A DNA stretch of 64,000 nt from Undibacterium cyanobacteriorum (GTDB lineage: Bacteria > Pseudomonadota > Gammaproteobacteria > Burkholderiales > Burkholderiaceae_D). The position numbers were made by a program, and so were the translations under genes. Positions within the stretch are counted from its first letter, which is position 1; each line of letters begins with the position of its first letter. The notes below the pieces were generated by a model. It worked only from the letters and a program-made list of their open reading frames with translations, ran no database searches and was not told the origin of the DNA. Below, in pieces: positions 8,519 to 18,022 of this stretch. The DNA is taken from positions 2,728,001 through 2,792,000 of the forward strand of contig NZ_CP133720.1 of assembly GCF_031326225.1 (NCBI RefSeq). Direction: 5' to 3'.

Positions 8519-8645
8519 AAGGCTTCCTAGCGAAGAGGGTTTTAAGAATGCTGCCATGCTAGTGTGTTTGCGATAGCCAAGCAAAGGATATAAAATCACG
8601 ACTTAGTTACCAAATGGAATGAACTCATCAAAAAGGAAGCAAACC

Positions 8646-9566
8646 ATGCGGCGCAAAGTTCCCAGTCTGAACGCCCTTCTCATCTTTGAAACCGCAGCTC
8701 GGCTACAGAGTTTTACGCAAGCCGCCGATGAGCTTTCCTTAACCCAAAGTGCCGTCTGCAAGCAGGTCGCAAATTTAGAGGAATGGCTCGGTTTGAGCTT
8801 GTTTGCACGGGTCAAAAAACGCGTGGTACTCACCAACGCTGGCCGTGCTTACGCAGAAAAAATACGCGTCCACCTCGACAGAATAGAACGTGACACTTTG
8901 GAACTAATGGGCTACAAAGAAGGCTCTGGCGTCTTAGAATTGGCCGTCATCCCCACCTTTGCAACCCAGTGGTTGATTCCGAAACTGCAAGAATTTCAAC
9001 AACTGAGGCCCGATATCACAATCCATCTCAGCACTAAGACCAGCGCTTTCTTGTTTTCAGAGTCCTTTTTCCATGCTGCGATCCATTCTGGCAAAGCCCC
9101 TTGGCCGGGCACCATAGGCGACTATTTACTGCCGGAAGATCACGCGATACCGGTTTGCAGCCCACAGTTGTATCAGCGGTTTCTTGGCAAACGGCGTCAG
9201 CTCTCGTTGTCGGATATAGCCGAAATGCCCTTACTCCATCTCTCCAGTCGTTTAGAAGATTGGCGACGTTGGTTTGAACTCCATGAGCATCCCAACGATA
9301 TTTCGGCCGTCAAAGGTTCTCGTTATGAATTATTTACCATGCTGCTGGAGGCATGCGTGACTGGATTAGGGGTAGCTTTGATTCCTCGTTATATGGCACA
9401 GAAAGAAATCGACGCAGGTAATCTTATGATTCCGATCGAACTGAGTCTACCCGAGCAAGCCTCGTACTTCCTCGTCTATCCCGAGGAGCAAGCAAACTAT
9501 GGTCCGCTGATGGCCTTTCGGAGTTGGCTGCTTGAGAAAACCACACAGCAACTGACGAAAGGTTAA
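8646..9566 (+). CDS. LysR-type transcriptional regulator (GcvA-like)
   Basis: A 306-residue LysR-type regulator. The N-terminal winged helix reads PSLNALLIFETAARLQSFTQ then AADELSLTQSAVCKQV, followed by LNAGRAYAEKI-type linker sequence and a periplasmic-binding-protein-like effector domain. The RRKVPSLNAL start is typical of the GcvA subgroup. ATG 8646 is chosen because AGGAAG lies about 7 nt upstream; the ATG at 8619 lacks a site. It is divergently transcribed from hglS with a 127 nt gap, the usual LysR arrangement, so hglS is its probable target. Confidence 0.9.
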   Translation: MRRKVPSLNALLIFETAARLQSFTQAADELSLTQSAVCKQVANLEEWLGLSLFARVKKRVVLTNAGRAYAEKIRVHLDRIERDTLELMGYKEGSGVLELAVIPTFATQWLIPKLQEFQQLRPDITIHLSTKTSAFLFSESFFHAAIHSGKAPWPGTIGDYLLPEDHAIPVCSPQLYQRFLGKRRQLSLSDIAEMPLLHLSSRLEDWRRWFELHEHPNDISAVKGSRYELFTMLLEACVTGLGVALIPRYMAQKEIDAGNLMIPIELSLPEQASYFLVYPEEQANYGPLMAFRSWLLEKTTQQLTKG

Positions 9567-9652
9567 AAGGAGTGAGGCGGCCTCTGTTAGAATTTATTAA
9601 ACCCGTCTACTCTCCTTCCTAACTTCATTTTTCCACTTGTATGAGTTTGATC

Positions 9653-10147
9653 ATGAAACAAAATTCTGGCTTTTCTTTAATGGAAGCGATGGTCGCCTTA
9701 GTGATTATTGCCATCCTTGCGGCCATGGCCCTGCCCTCCTATATGTTCAAAATCACTCGCGAGCAAATTGAAAAATCTCTACCGCTCGCCGCCGAGGTGG
9801 CGCAGCCAGCCGTGGCCGTGCAGTGGAAACTTGAGCAAAAACTCCCCTCCAGCAATGAAATAGCGGGGATTCCGCCGGCAGAGAAAATCGTTGGCAACTA
9901 TGTTAAGAGCGTGGCGATCGAAGAAGGCGCCGTACACATTACCTTCGGCAATCGCGCCAACGAAAGAATCAAGAATAAAGTCTTGAGCTTGCGCCCCGCC
10001 GTGGTTGAAGATGCACCGATGGTTCCCATCACGTGGGTCTGTGGTGATGCGGAAGCACCAGATGGCATGGCAATAAAAGGCCGCAATCGCACCACCATCG
10101 ACAAGCAATATTTACCTCTAATTTGCCGCAAGAAAGCAAAAGTGTAA
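9653..10147 (+). CDS. Type IV pilin-like protein (prepilin)
   Basis: A 164-residue prepilin-like protein. The leader MKQNSG is followed by the prepilin peptidase site G|FSLMEA with glutamate at position +5 and a hydrophobic helix (MVALVIIAILAAMALPSY), the class IVa signature. The globular part contains two cysteines (TWVCGDAEA and PLICRKK) that could form the C-terminal disulfide loop of pilins. ATG 9653 gives a 6-residue leader as usual; an ATG at 9641 would add four residues. It stands alone, flanked by a strong terminator, so it may be a PilA paralogue or a minor pilin rather than the main subunit. Confidence 0.85.
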   Translation: MKQNSGFSLMEAMVALVIIAILAAMALPSYMFKITREQIEKSLPLAAEVAQPAVAVQWKLEQKLPSSNEIAGIPPAEKIVGNYVKSVAIEEGAVHITFGNRANERIKNKVLSLRPAVVEDAPMVPITWVCGDAEAPDGMAIKGRNRTTIDKQYLPLICRKKAKV

Positions 10148-10171
10148 CCAGCCAATTTCGCAAGCTGAAAA

Positions 10172-10207
10172 CAAAACGCCACTGAAATCAACTTCAGTGG
10201 CGTTTTG
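10172..10207. terminator. Strong bidirectional intrinsic terminator
   Basis: A perfect 15 bp stem (10172-10186 and 10193-10207) with a 6 nt ATCAAC loop lies between the convergent ends of the pilin gene and the TonB-dependent receptor gene. The stem ends CAAAACG/CGTTTTG, giving T-rich tails on both strands. Confidence 0.9.
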
Positions 10208-10233
10208 TTTTATGTAACGATTTACTTCAGCGA

Positions 10234-12444
10234 TCAGAACTTCAATTCATAATTCACACGCAAAGCGACGTTCGTTGGTGTTTTGCTGCTGCGAACCAAA
10301 GAACCAGAATTATCGATATAGCTGGAGTTCGAAATATTGTCTTGGTGTAGCGCATTACCCAAAGACACTCGCAAATTCGACATCGCATCAAACTTCCACA
10401 ACGCATACACATCAAGGACACGCTTTGGAATCGAGTAAGAATACTGATTGAGCGAGACACGAACTGGGCCACCCGCTTGGAAATTCAGGTTTCCACCAAT
10501 CGTCAACGGCATATCATTCAACTTGTAATCAATACCAAAATTGGCACTGACAGGTGTTTGCGCGTCAAGGCGGTTATTCGGACCTGGTACAGAGTTCACT
10601 GAGGAAGAATTGAAAGCCAAGTTAGCGCGAACATCAATCGCTGGCGCATCGTCCATGAAGGCACGCAACGGGAATTTTGCATCGAACTCAATGCCACGAG
10701 TGGTCGCCTGCCCATCATTGACCGGCATCGCAATCCAAGTGCCATTGACGTTGCTGATGCCAGTGCGTGTGAAGTCGTCAATTTTACGCAAGAAGACGTT
10801 AACACCTAACACACCGCCATCACTCAAATAGTGTTCGAAACCGGCATCCAAGCCCCATGCCAATTCTGGTTTCAAGTTCGGATTACCCATACGATCTGGG
10901 CTGGTTGCGCTGTTGTTACTGGAGATAAAGCGACGTGGAATCAAATTACCTGTATCAGGCGCTTTATAAGTACGTGTCAAACCGAAGCGTATTTGATCAT
11001 TCTTGCTACCTGGCAGTTTGTACAAGGTTTGCAAAATTGGGCTCACCACGCTCGAACGATTATTCACTTCCGCATAGTCACTACCCTTACTTTGCGTGTT
11101 GATACCTTCCCAACGCACACCAGCGTAGATCGACCACAATTTCGACACAGTCCATTCGTCTTGTACGAAGAGTGCCAAGCGTTTGACGTCTGCATTGAAA
11201 GTTTCGTTCAAATTGATTGGGCGAATCACGCCACTACCCGTCAAGCTATCTGTTTGTTTGTTTTCATCATCGCGTGTACTGTAGCCACCATCCCAGCCCG
11301 CCGCGATCGCGTGATCCTCCACGAATGGTGCTGTGTACTTGCCACCAAAGGTAAAGCCATTGTCGGTGTTACTTGAATTTGCTGTGCGTGACAAAGTCTG
11401 CTTCGCAGAGTTCGCCACAAAAGTATTGTCACTGCTGCGACGATTGACATTGGCGCCGAAGCGAACATCGAGTTTCGCACTATCGGCCAGTTTATGAACC
11501 CAGTTCAAGTTCGTGCGAGCCGATGCGGAACTAGAACTACCATTCGACGCACTGTTCAAATATAAACGATCATCAACTTGTGTGGTCGATGTCGTATCCG
11601 CATTATTGAATCTAAAGCGATTCGCATTAATGAAACTTTGCGAAGTAATCATGTCGCCATTTTCTAGATTCCAATTGATACGTGGCGAGAAGCCGATAGA
11701 GCTAAAAGCACCATTGCTCTTGGATTCAGTTTGGCGGGCATAGACCTGCTTTCCTGATACATCGGTAAAGACTTCACTACTCGTCGATGGGCGCTCAAAA
11801 TCGCCGTGGTTGATATTGCCGGAAATGGAGTAAGACATGCGACCAGCACGATCAGACAATTGCAAACTGGCGTTCGCACCCAACTTACCGTTCTCATCGC
11901 TCATGCCCAACTTCAACTCGCGTTGTGCGGTCACGATCGCTTTTTTCAACACAATGTTAATAGCACCCGCGATTGCTTGTGTACTCAACTCAGCCGTTGC
12001 AGAGCGAAACACTTCGATGCGTTCTATATTGTCAGGTGAGATCGAGTCCAAAGAAAATCCCGGTGGGCTGGGCTCACCGTTCAACATGATTTGCGTGTAG
12101 CCAGCGCCCAAACCACGCATACGAATCGCACCTCCGCGACCTTGTACACCGCCGATGGTTACACCTGGCAAACGCTTCAATACGTCACCGATGTTGGCGT
12201 CGCCATAACGTTGGATTTCTTCTTGGGTCACGACGATTTTGCTGGCCGTATCTTGACGACGCTCGTCATAACCTTTCGCACCGCTAATTTCCACTTTTTG
12301 GGTTGGTGCGGCGGCAGGCTTGGCTGCTTGATTTGGTTTTTGTTCTGGCTTGGCTGCCTCTTGTGCAAAGGCGCTTCCGCCAAACGCCAAACTCAAGGCA
12401 AAAGGAATTAAAGCCAATCGAAAAGTAGATCGTGCTGAAGACAT
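10234..12444 (-). CDS. TonB-dependent outer-membrane receptor
   Basis: A 736-residue receptor with a signal peptide (ending GGSAFAQ), a proline/alanine/lysine-rich linker, then a plug domain (VTQEEIQRYGDANIGDVLKR, LPGVTIGG, GRGGAIRMRGLG, IERIEVFRSATAE, AIAGAINIVLKK) and a 22-strand-type beta-barrel ending in an aromatic residue (RVNYELKF). Receptors of this type bring siderophores, haem, cobalamin or glycans across the outer membrane using TonB. The ligand is unclear. It lies downstream of the cobalamin genes on the same strand but has its own 418 nt upstream region and no riboswitch, so a role in corrinoid uptake is not established. Confidence 0.85.
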   Translation of the reverse strand: MSSARSTFRLALIPFALSLAFGGSAFAQEAAKPEQKPNQAAKPAAAPTQKVEISGAKGYDERRQDTASKIVVTQEEIQRYGDANIGDVLKRLPGVTIGGVQGRGGAIRMRGLGAGYTQIMLNGEPSPPGFSLDSISPDNIERIEVFRSATAELSTQAIAGAINIVLKKAIVTAQRELKLGMSDENGKLGANASLQLSDRAGRMSYSISGNINHGDFERPSTSSEVFTDVSGKQVYARQTESKSNGAFSSIGFSPRINWNLENGDMITSQSFINANRFRFNNADTTSTTQVDDRLYLNSASNGSSSSASARTNLNWVHKLADSAKLDVRFGANVNRRSSDNTFVANSAKQTLSRTANSSNTDNGFTFGGKYTAPFVEDHAIAAGWDGGYSTRDDENKQTDSLTGSGVIRPINLNETFNADVKRLALFVQDEWTVSKLWSIYAGVRWEGINTQSKGSDYAEVNNRSSVVSPILQTLYKLPGSKNDQIRFGLTRTYKAPDTGNLIPRRFISSNNSATSPDRMGNPNLKPELAWGLDAGFEHYLSDGGVLGVNVFLRKIDDFTRTGISNVNGTWIAMPVNDGQATTRGIEFDAKFPLRAFMDDAPAIDVRANLAFNSSSVNSVPGPNNRLDAQTPVSANFGIDYKLNDMPLTIGGNLNFQAGGPVRVSLNQYSYSIPKRVLDVYALWKFDAMSNLRVSLGNALHQDNISNSSYIDNSGSLVRSSKTPTNVALRVNYELKF

Positions 12445-12862
12445 AACAAGACTCAATAAAGTTAAAGAATGGTGCTTGGAGTTATTGCAGCGCAAAAAAG
12501 TTCAGCAACATGCATCAAAAGAAACACTTTGATACAAAACCCAAGGGGAAAGAAACAAAGCAGATAGGCTTGAAACACTAGGAAACATGAGCATTGGAAC
12601 AGATTCATTCACCCGTTGAACTGAATGACAAGACGTCAATTCGGCACAATTGGAACGACGGCCTCATGTAACGCCAGAGTCACGATCTGTACCTAAAAGA
12701 CAAGACCAAATAGCGCTAACAACGGCGCGCATTATAAAGGAAAACCGAAAAGACTTTCGCCGAAGCAAAAAATTGGGAAGATCGTTTGGTCCAAGCTTAA
12801 AGAGAAAAAATTGTAAAACACAAATCGGCCTAGAAAGCCCAAAAGACGGGCAACATCGCCAC
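12445..12862. other. Intergenic region upstream of the TonB-dependent receptor gene
   Basis: This 418 nt region lies between cobQ and the receptor gene, both on the minus strand. It should contain the receptor promoter. No Fur-like palindrome, riboswitch or strong hairpin was recognised, and no convincing gene. Confidence 0.4.
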
Positions 12863-14356
12863 TCAGGTCGATAGTTGATCTAAACGCTTCAACAAAGTTT
12901 CGCAGGCATCAGCCACACGATCAATACTCTGTTCGCGCAAAGCGTGCAAATCGCACTCGTAAGCTGAATCAAGGCCAGCCCAATTTAACAAAGCACGGCA
13001 GGCTTCAGGATGATCAAACAATCCATGCAAATACGTGCCAAGAATCAGATCATCTGGCGAACGGCATCCCTCCTCCGCTGTTCCTTCGGGCGTATCGATC
13101 TCAAATGCCGCGTGAGTATCGCTACTGGCATAGCTCAAGCCCATGTGAATTTCGTAGGCTTCCACCCTTGCTGACTCAAGCTTTGTCTCGTGCGACTGCG
13201 ACGCTTGCGTGCTCTGTCCGAACAAACAGCGTCCTTGTACCAGTTGCAGACGTTTATCTTGCGTTAAAACTGTACTGACATCTAACAAGCCGAAACCGTC
13301 CGACGTGCCGGGATTGCCTTCTACACCATGCGGGTCATCGATCATTTGACCCAACATTTGATAGCCACCGCAAATTCCCATCACCTTACCACCGTAGCGC
13401 AAATGACGTTCCAGCACAGTAGACCAACCGCGTGCTTTCAAAAAGGCCAAATCCTCGCGGGTATTTTTGCTACCGGGAAGGATAATCAAATCGGCCGCTG
13501 GAATCGGATGATCTGGGCCAATAAATTGCAGATCGACTTCAGGATGCGCCCTGAGCGCATCAAAATCAGTATGATTCGAGATGCGTGGCGTAGCTGGCAC
13601 GATCACACGGAATTTTCCTTTTTTGGTTTGCTGTAGCTGGATCGCATCCTCGGCATCCAGCATCAAACCATGAAGATAAGGAATCACTGCGAGCACAGGT
13701 TTGCCGGTTTTCTGTTCCAACCAATCGAGGCCAGATTCCAGCAAACTCAAGTCACCTCGAAATCGGTTGATGACAAAACCAATCACACGGTCTTGTTCAC
13801 TTTGTGACAGACACGCCAGTGTGCCAAGAAAGTGTGCGAAGACACCACCACGATCAATATCAGCGACCAAAATCACAGGGCAATCAACTGCTTCAGCGAA
13901 TCCCATGTTCGCGATATCACGTTCTCGGAGATTCACCTCCGCAGGACTTCCAGCGCCCTCCACAACGATGCACTCATATTGCGTTTTCAAGCGCGCATAG
14001 GATTCCAAAACCGCCGCCATCGCCACTGTCTTGTATTGATCGTAATCGCGTGCTTGCATATCAGCACGTACTTTTCCATGCACCACAATTTGTGCGCCGG
14101 TATCAGAAGATGGCTTAATCAATACCGGATTCATGTCGGTGTGTGGTGCCAAGCCGGCGGCCTGCGCTTGCAAGGCTTGGGCGCGACCGATCTCCCCGCC
14201 ATCTTCAGTCACCGCACTATTGAGTGCCATATTTTGCGGTTTCATCGGTACCACTTTACAAGCGCGTCGCTGCAAGAGTCTGCACAAAGCCGTAACGATC
14301 GTGGTTTTACCAGCATCTGAAGTAGTGCCTTGTACCATTAAGGTGGAGATATTCAT
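12863..14356 (-). CDS. cobQ: Cobyric acid synthase
   Basis: A 497-residue amidotransferase that amidates positions b, d, e and g of adenosylcobyrinate a,c-diamide to make cobyric acid. The N-terminal ATP-binding domain has the P-loop GTTSDAGKTT, then MKPQNMALNS, EIGRAQALQA and VEGAGSPAE. The glutamine amidotransferase domain has the nucleophile elbow GICGGYQMLG, with cysteine near residue 329, and a C-terminal GTYLHGLFD histidine motif. It is the last gene of the B12 cluster, 19 nt after the BtuF-like gene, and probably falls under the riboswitch-controlled transcript. Confidence 0.95.
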   Translation of the reverse strand: MNISTLMVQGTTSDAGKTTIVTALCRLLQRRACKVVPMKPQNMALNSAVTEDGGEIGRAQALQAQAAGLAPHTDMNPVLIKPSSDTGAQIVVHGKVRADMQARDYDQYKTVAMAAVLESYARLKTQYECIVVEGAGSPAEVNLRERDIANMGFAEAVDCPVILVADIDRGGVFAHFLGTLACLSQSEQDRVIGFVINRFRGDLSLLESGLDWLEQKTGKPVLAVIPYLHGLMLDAEDAIQLQQTKKGKFRVIVPATPRISNHTDFDALRAHPEVDLQFIGPDHPIPAADLIILPGSKNTREDLAFLKARGWSTVLERHLRYGGKVMGICGGYQMLGQMIDDPHGVEGNPGTSDGFGLLDVSTVLTQDKRLQLVQGRCLFGQSTQASQSHETKLESARVEAYEIHMGLSYASSDTHAAFEIDTPEGTAEEGCRSPDDLILGTYLHGLFDHPEACRALLNWAGLDSAYECDLHALREQSIDRVADACETLLKRLDQLST

Positions 14357-14375
14357 TTATTCGCTTTTCTCTGTT

Positions 14376-15197
14376 CTATGCCGAGCGCTGCGCAGACGCA
14401 TGCTTGATCTGGCGCCATTGTTCGATGTGGTTTCTTAGTTGCGGCAATCCTTCACGTATGGCCGCAGGCCCCGGCGAGAGGATATCGGGTGACTTGATTT
14501 CAAACAGCATTTCATTTTGTACAGCGGGAATCACATTCCACCCCGGCCTTGCTGCGACGGTTTCTGGCCGAAATTTCTTGCCGCACCAAGAACCAATAAT
14601 GATGTCGGGAGCACGAGCGACCACTTCATTCGCATCCGCGATAATTCTATGTTGCGCCTTTTGTTGCAAGGAAAGCTCGGCAAAAATATCCTCACCGCCC
14701 GCCACTTCAATCAATTGCGATACCCATCGAATCGCTGAAATCATCGGTGCATCCCATTCTTCAAAGTACACACGGGGTCGTGGCAAAGAAGGATTTTGTT
14801 GATGGCTGCCATTCTTCAGCAGATCACGCAAATAGTTCACAAGCTCTTCGGCTGCCGAACGCCGATCAACCAGCATCCCTAGACTTTGGATCATCCGAAA
14901 AATCCCCTCAAGGTCGTGCTGATTATAAGCATGTATCTCGATACCTTCGGCAACCAATTGACGACACAGTTCTGCCTGCATATTGGAATAGGTCACCACC
15001 AAATCCGGCCGTACCGCCAAGATGCGTTCCGGTTTTGCTGAAGAAAAACCACTGACCTTGGTTTTCTCGGTCCGCGCTCGCGGGGGATGCACCGTGTATC
15101 CAGAAATTCCAACCACTAAATCCTCTACACCCAAGGCATACATAACCTCAACCGCCTCGGTACTCAAGCATGCAATCCGTTGATATAAACTCGCCAT
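14376..15197 (-). CDS. BtuF-like cobalamin-binding protein without a signal peptide
   Basis: A 273-residue member of the class III (helical backbone) substrate-binding proteins used by B12 and iron ABC importers. It begins MASLYQRIACLSTEAVEVMY, directly at the first strand of the binding lobe; motifs are VVGISGYTVHP, KVSGFSSAKPERILAVRPDLVVTYS and the second-lobe region with EVAGGEDIF. No signal peptide or lipobox is present, and the ATG follows the cobB stop codon without a gap, leaving no room for one. It is therefore either cytoplasmic or exported differently. Its position between cobB and cobQ, with btuC and btuD nearby, supports corrinoid binding. Confidence 0.8.
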   Translation of the reverse strand: MASLYQRIACLSTEAVEVMYALGVEDLVVGISGYTVHPPRARTEKTKVSGFSSAKPERILAVRPDLVVTYSNMQAELCRQLVAEGIEIHAYNQHDLEGIFRMIQSLGMLVDRRSAAEELVNYLRDLLKNGSHQQNPSLPRPRVYFEEWDAPMISAIRWVSQLIEVAGGEDIFAELSLQQKAQHRIIADANEVVARAPDIIIGSWCGKKFRPETVAARPGWNVIPAVQNEMLFEIKSPDILSPGPAAIREGLPQLRNHIEQWRQIKHASAQRSA

Positions 15198-16574
15198 TTA
15201 GAAATTTCCTAAAAACAGGGCCGCGGTCGCGCTTGGGTTCGACGGAAAATACGCATGAAAATATGAAGCGATCAAACCATGCATGCGATAGACTGCCTCC
15301 CCGCGATCTTGCTCTTGAATTTCACTTGTATCCTTGATTGACGCGTTCTGCTTCACGGCATATTGACTTGGACTGAGGCGCGTTTCAAAACGCGAGAAGT
15401 GAAAACTATGACCGCGCAATTGTCCATAGGACGATGCCAAGGATTGCATACCGAGTGCTTGTAAGCGGGTTTCGACGTGGATGCTCCCCTCCAGCAAACC
15501 CGCCATGGCCCATGTACGCGAATCTTGATCGATCAATTGCGAAGCCAAGGCCATCATGCCACCACATTCAGCGACAATCGGCAAACCTTTACTGTGCTTG
15601 CGGCGTATCGAGGCTTGCCACAAGCGGGCACGACTCAAGACCTCCGCATGCAATTCTGGGTAACCACCGGGTAAAAAAACCGCATCTGCATATTCGGGGA
15701 CGGCTTCATCACACAAGGGCGAAAAGAAGACTAACTCCGCACCCAGGCTGATCAAACAAGCGATATTTGCCGGATAAATAAAAGCAAAGGCAGGATCTCG
15801 CGCAATGGCGATACAACGTCCCGCTAAACTTTGCGACTCAGTGCGATGCGCCAGCACAGTGGATGAAGCATGAGAGCACTGCCCATGGCGATTTTCAGCG
15901 CTCATCTCAGAGTGAGGCAAGCTTGTCATCCGTGCTTGCCACCAACTCTCGTCCAATACCAAATTCCGTGCGAGATCATCGACCACCGCGTTCAAATCGG
16001 CTTGTTCTTCGGGAAGTACCAAGCCTAAATGGCGCTCAGGAAAGATCTTTGTTTGGCGTGGCAAATGACCTAGTAGAGGGAGATCACGCAGAGACTCTTT
16101 TAACATTGCCACATGTCCCGGTGCCGCGACGCGATTGGCGATCACACCTGCCAATTGCACGCCGCCGTAGTCGCGCAATCCCGTGGCGACTGCGCCTATC
16201 GTCTGCGCCATCGCTGACGCATCGATCACTAGCACCACAGGGATATCAAATGCTTTGGCTAAATCAGCCGAACTAGGGCTGCCATCGTACAATCCCATCA
16301 CGCCTTCGACTAAAACCAGATCCGCCTCGGCAGCCGCCTGCGCTAGCAAGGTCCGACAAGTTTCAGCACCCGTCAGCCACAAGTCGAGTGACTCAACCGA
16401 AGAGCCCGCCGCAAATTCCAACATCATAGGATCGATGAAGTCGGCACCGGTTTTGAACACACGGACTTTCTTACCTGCCTGCACAAGACGTCGCGCCAAG
16501 GCCGCTGTCACGCTGGTCTTCCCTTGTCCCGAACCTATCGCGGAGATCATCAAGATAGGTGCGGCAGTCACCAT
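15198..16574 (-). CDS. cobB: Cobyrinate a,c-diamide synthase
   Basis: A 458-residue CobB/CbiA-type glutamine amidotransferase that amidates the a and c side chains of cobyrinate or hydrogenobyrinate. The P-loop is GSGQGKTSVT; the domain continues with VFKTGADFIDPMM and VEGVMGLYDG. The amidotransferase half has LPGGYPELHA and the nucleophile region VAECGGMMAL. ATG 16574 overlaps the cobO stop codon by 7 nt, so translation is coupled. The stop is followed at once by the ATG of the BtuF-like gene. Confidence 0.95.
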   Translation of the reverse strand: MVTAAPILMISAIGSGQGKTSVTAALARRLVQAGKKVRVFKTGADFIDPMMLEFAAGSSVESLDLWLTGAETCRTLLAQAAAEADLVLVEGVMGLYDGSPSSADLAKAFDIPVVLVIDASAMAQTIGAVATGLRDYGGVQLAGVIANRVAAPGHVAMLKESLRDLPLLGHLPRQTKIFPERHLGLVLPEEQADLNAVVDDLARNLVLDESWWQARMTSLPHSEMSAENRHGQCSHASSTVLAHRTESQSLAGRCIAIARDPAFAFIYPANIACLISLGAELVFFSPLCDEAVPEYADAVFLPGGYPELHAEVLSRARLWQASIRRKHSKGLPIVAECGGMMALASQLIDQDSRTWAMAGLLEGSIHVETRLQALGMQSLASSYGQLRGHSFHFSRFETRLSPSQYAVKQNASIKDTSEIQEQDRGEAVYRMHGLIASYFHAYFPSNPSATAALFLGNF

Positions 16575-17236
16575 TCGATACACTCCTGCGCCATCACACC
16601 CTGCTTGAAGGCATGTTTCACTTCCATGATTTCGCTGACTGTATCTGCCGCCTCAATTACCTCAGCTAAGGCGCCTCGCCCCGTTAAGATGACATGTTGT
16701 AGCGGCGGACGTTGTCGCAAATCTCGCAGTACCGTTGTGACATCGAGGTAGTGATATTTCAGCGCAATATTCACCTCATCAAGCAAAACCAAAGCAATCT
16801 CAGGATCGCGCAAAAAAACCAGCGCCTGTTGCCAGGCTAATTGAGCGCGCGCGATATCGCGTTCACGATCTTGGGTATTCCACGTATAACCTTCACCCAT
16901 GGCGTGAAACGACACCATGTCGGGGAAGCGTCGTAAGAATTTCTCTTCACCGGTCGACATGGCACCTTTGATGAATTGCACAATACCGACTTTCTTATCA
17001 TGACCCAGAGCACGCATCACCATGCCTAGGCCACTGGAACTCTTGCCTTTACCATTGCCACAATTCACAATGATGAGGCCGCGACGAGTTTGCGCTTGCG
17101 CGATTTTGGCGTCGATCAAAGCCTTCTTGCGCTGCATTCTTTGCGTATGTCTTTGATTCAACGCATCTCGGTCTGTCGCGTCATTAGACTTGAGTGGGTT
17201 TTGCTCAAGCTGATCTGTCTGTTCAGAATGTATCAT
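16568..17236 (-). CDS. cobO: Cob(I)yrinic acid a,c-diamide adenosyltransferase
   Basis: A 222-residue CobO/BtuR-type corrinoid adenosyltransferase that attaches the 5'-deoxyadenosyl group of ATP to cob(I)alamin or its precursors. The P-loop GNGKGKSSSGLG, preceded by RRGLIIVN, is diagnostic; other motifs are VGIVQFIKGA, LVLLDEVNIAL and VILTGRGA. The first 45 residues are charged and variable, as in many family members. It overlaps btuD upstream by 4 nt and cobB downstream by 7 nt, so it belongs to a tightly packed operon. Confidence 0.95.
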   Translation of the reverse strand: MIHSEQTDQLEQNPLKSNDATDRDALNQRHTQRMQRKKALIDAKIAQAQTRRGLIIVNCGNGKGKSSSGLGMVMRALGHDKKVGIVQFIKGAMSTGEEKFLRRFPDMVSFHAMGEGYTWNTQDRERDIARAQLAWQQALVFLRDPEIALVLLDEVNIALKYHYLDVTTVLRDLRQRPPLQHVILTGRGALAEVIEAADTVSEIMEVKHAFKQGVMAQECIEW

Positions 17237-18021
17237 TGACCTAAACTCGGCATAAACAAGGTTTGCTTTCCATGCTCAAAGCGTTCAATCGGATGACCTA
17301 AGCAAGCGCTGAGATTGGCTGCGGTCATCACGTCCTGTTTGAGTCCCAAAAGCGTCTCTCCATGCGGCATCATGAGCAAGACGTGTGTGGCAACTTGATA
17401 CGCCAGATTGATGTCGTGGCTTACCATCACCACCGCTTTATCGAAGCGATGGCATTGTTCGGATAGGATTTGCATAACACTCACTTGATGTGCAAGATCC
17501 AATGCATTCGCGGGTTCATCGAGCAACATGATTTGCGCATCTTGCGCCAAAAGTGCTGCAATGGCGACGCGTTGACGCTCGCCACCTGAGAGGCTACGAA
17601 CATCTCGTTGCGCGAGATCTTCCACATCCAATAAACGCATCGCCGCTAAAGCGATATCGAGATCATCATTACTTTCCCAAAAATGACTATCTTGGTAGGG
17701 ATGACGCGCGCTCAATACCGTCTCCAATGCACGGTAAGCGAAGGCATCGACTCGCCCCTGCGGCAGATATGCGCGTAGTCTCGCCAATTCGAATAAATCC
17801 CAATCGGACAAGGCCTTTGAGTTAAAGAAGACGGCACCGTTTTCGATCTCGCGCAAACCCGCTAAGGTTTTCAGCAGCGTTGATTTGCCGGCGCCATTGC
17901 GCCCAATCACACACCAACATTCACCCACTTGCACTTGCCAATCTAAACTGTGCGCCAAGGCACGTTTGCCCGCGCTTAAGCGGAGACCTTCGGTGCGTAA
18001 TACATGCGTCGCTTGGTTCAC
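17233..18021 (-). CDS. btuD: Corrinoid/iron-type ABC transporter ATP-binding protein
   Basis: A 262-residue ABC ATPase of the FecE/BtuD type. Walker A is GRNGAGKSTLLKTLAG, the signature motif is SLSGGERQRVAIA, Walker B is IMLLDEPANALD and the switch histidine is in VMVSHDINLAY. The GTG start at 18021 immediately follows the btuC stop, with the AAGG site inside the end of btuC. The gene order with btuC, btuB and cobalamin synthesis genes points to corrinoid import, working with the permease next door. Confidence 0.9.
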   Translation of the reverse strand: MNQATHVLRTEGLRLSAGKRALAHSLDWQVQVGECWCVIGRNGAGKSTLLKTLAGLREIENGAVFFNSKALSDWDLFELARLRAYLPQGRVDAFAYRALETVLSARHPYQDSHFWESNDDLDIALAAMRLLDVEDLAQRDVRSLSGGERQRVAIAALLAQDAQIMLLDEPANALDLAHQVSVMQILSEQCHRFDKAVVMVSHDINLAYQVATHVLLMMPHGETLLGLKQDVMTAANLSACLGHPIERFEHGKQTLFMPSLGQ

Positions 18022-18022
18022 C

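Noticed and set aside
10831..11376. 181-codon plus-strand frame inside the TonB-dependent receptor gene
   Set aside because: Shadow of the receptor gene; no ribosome binding site or recognisable domain.
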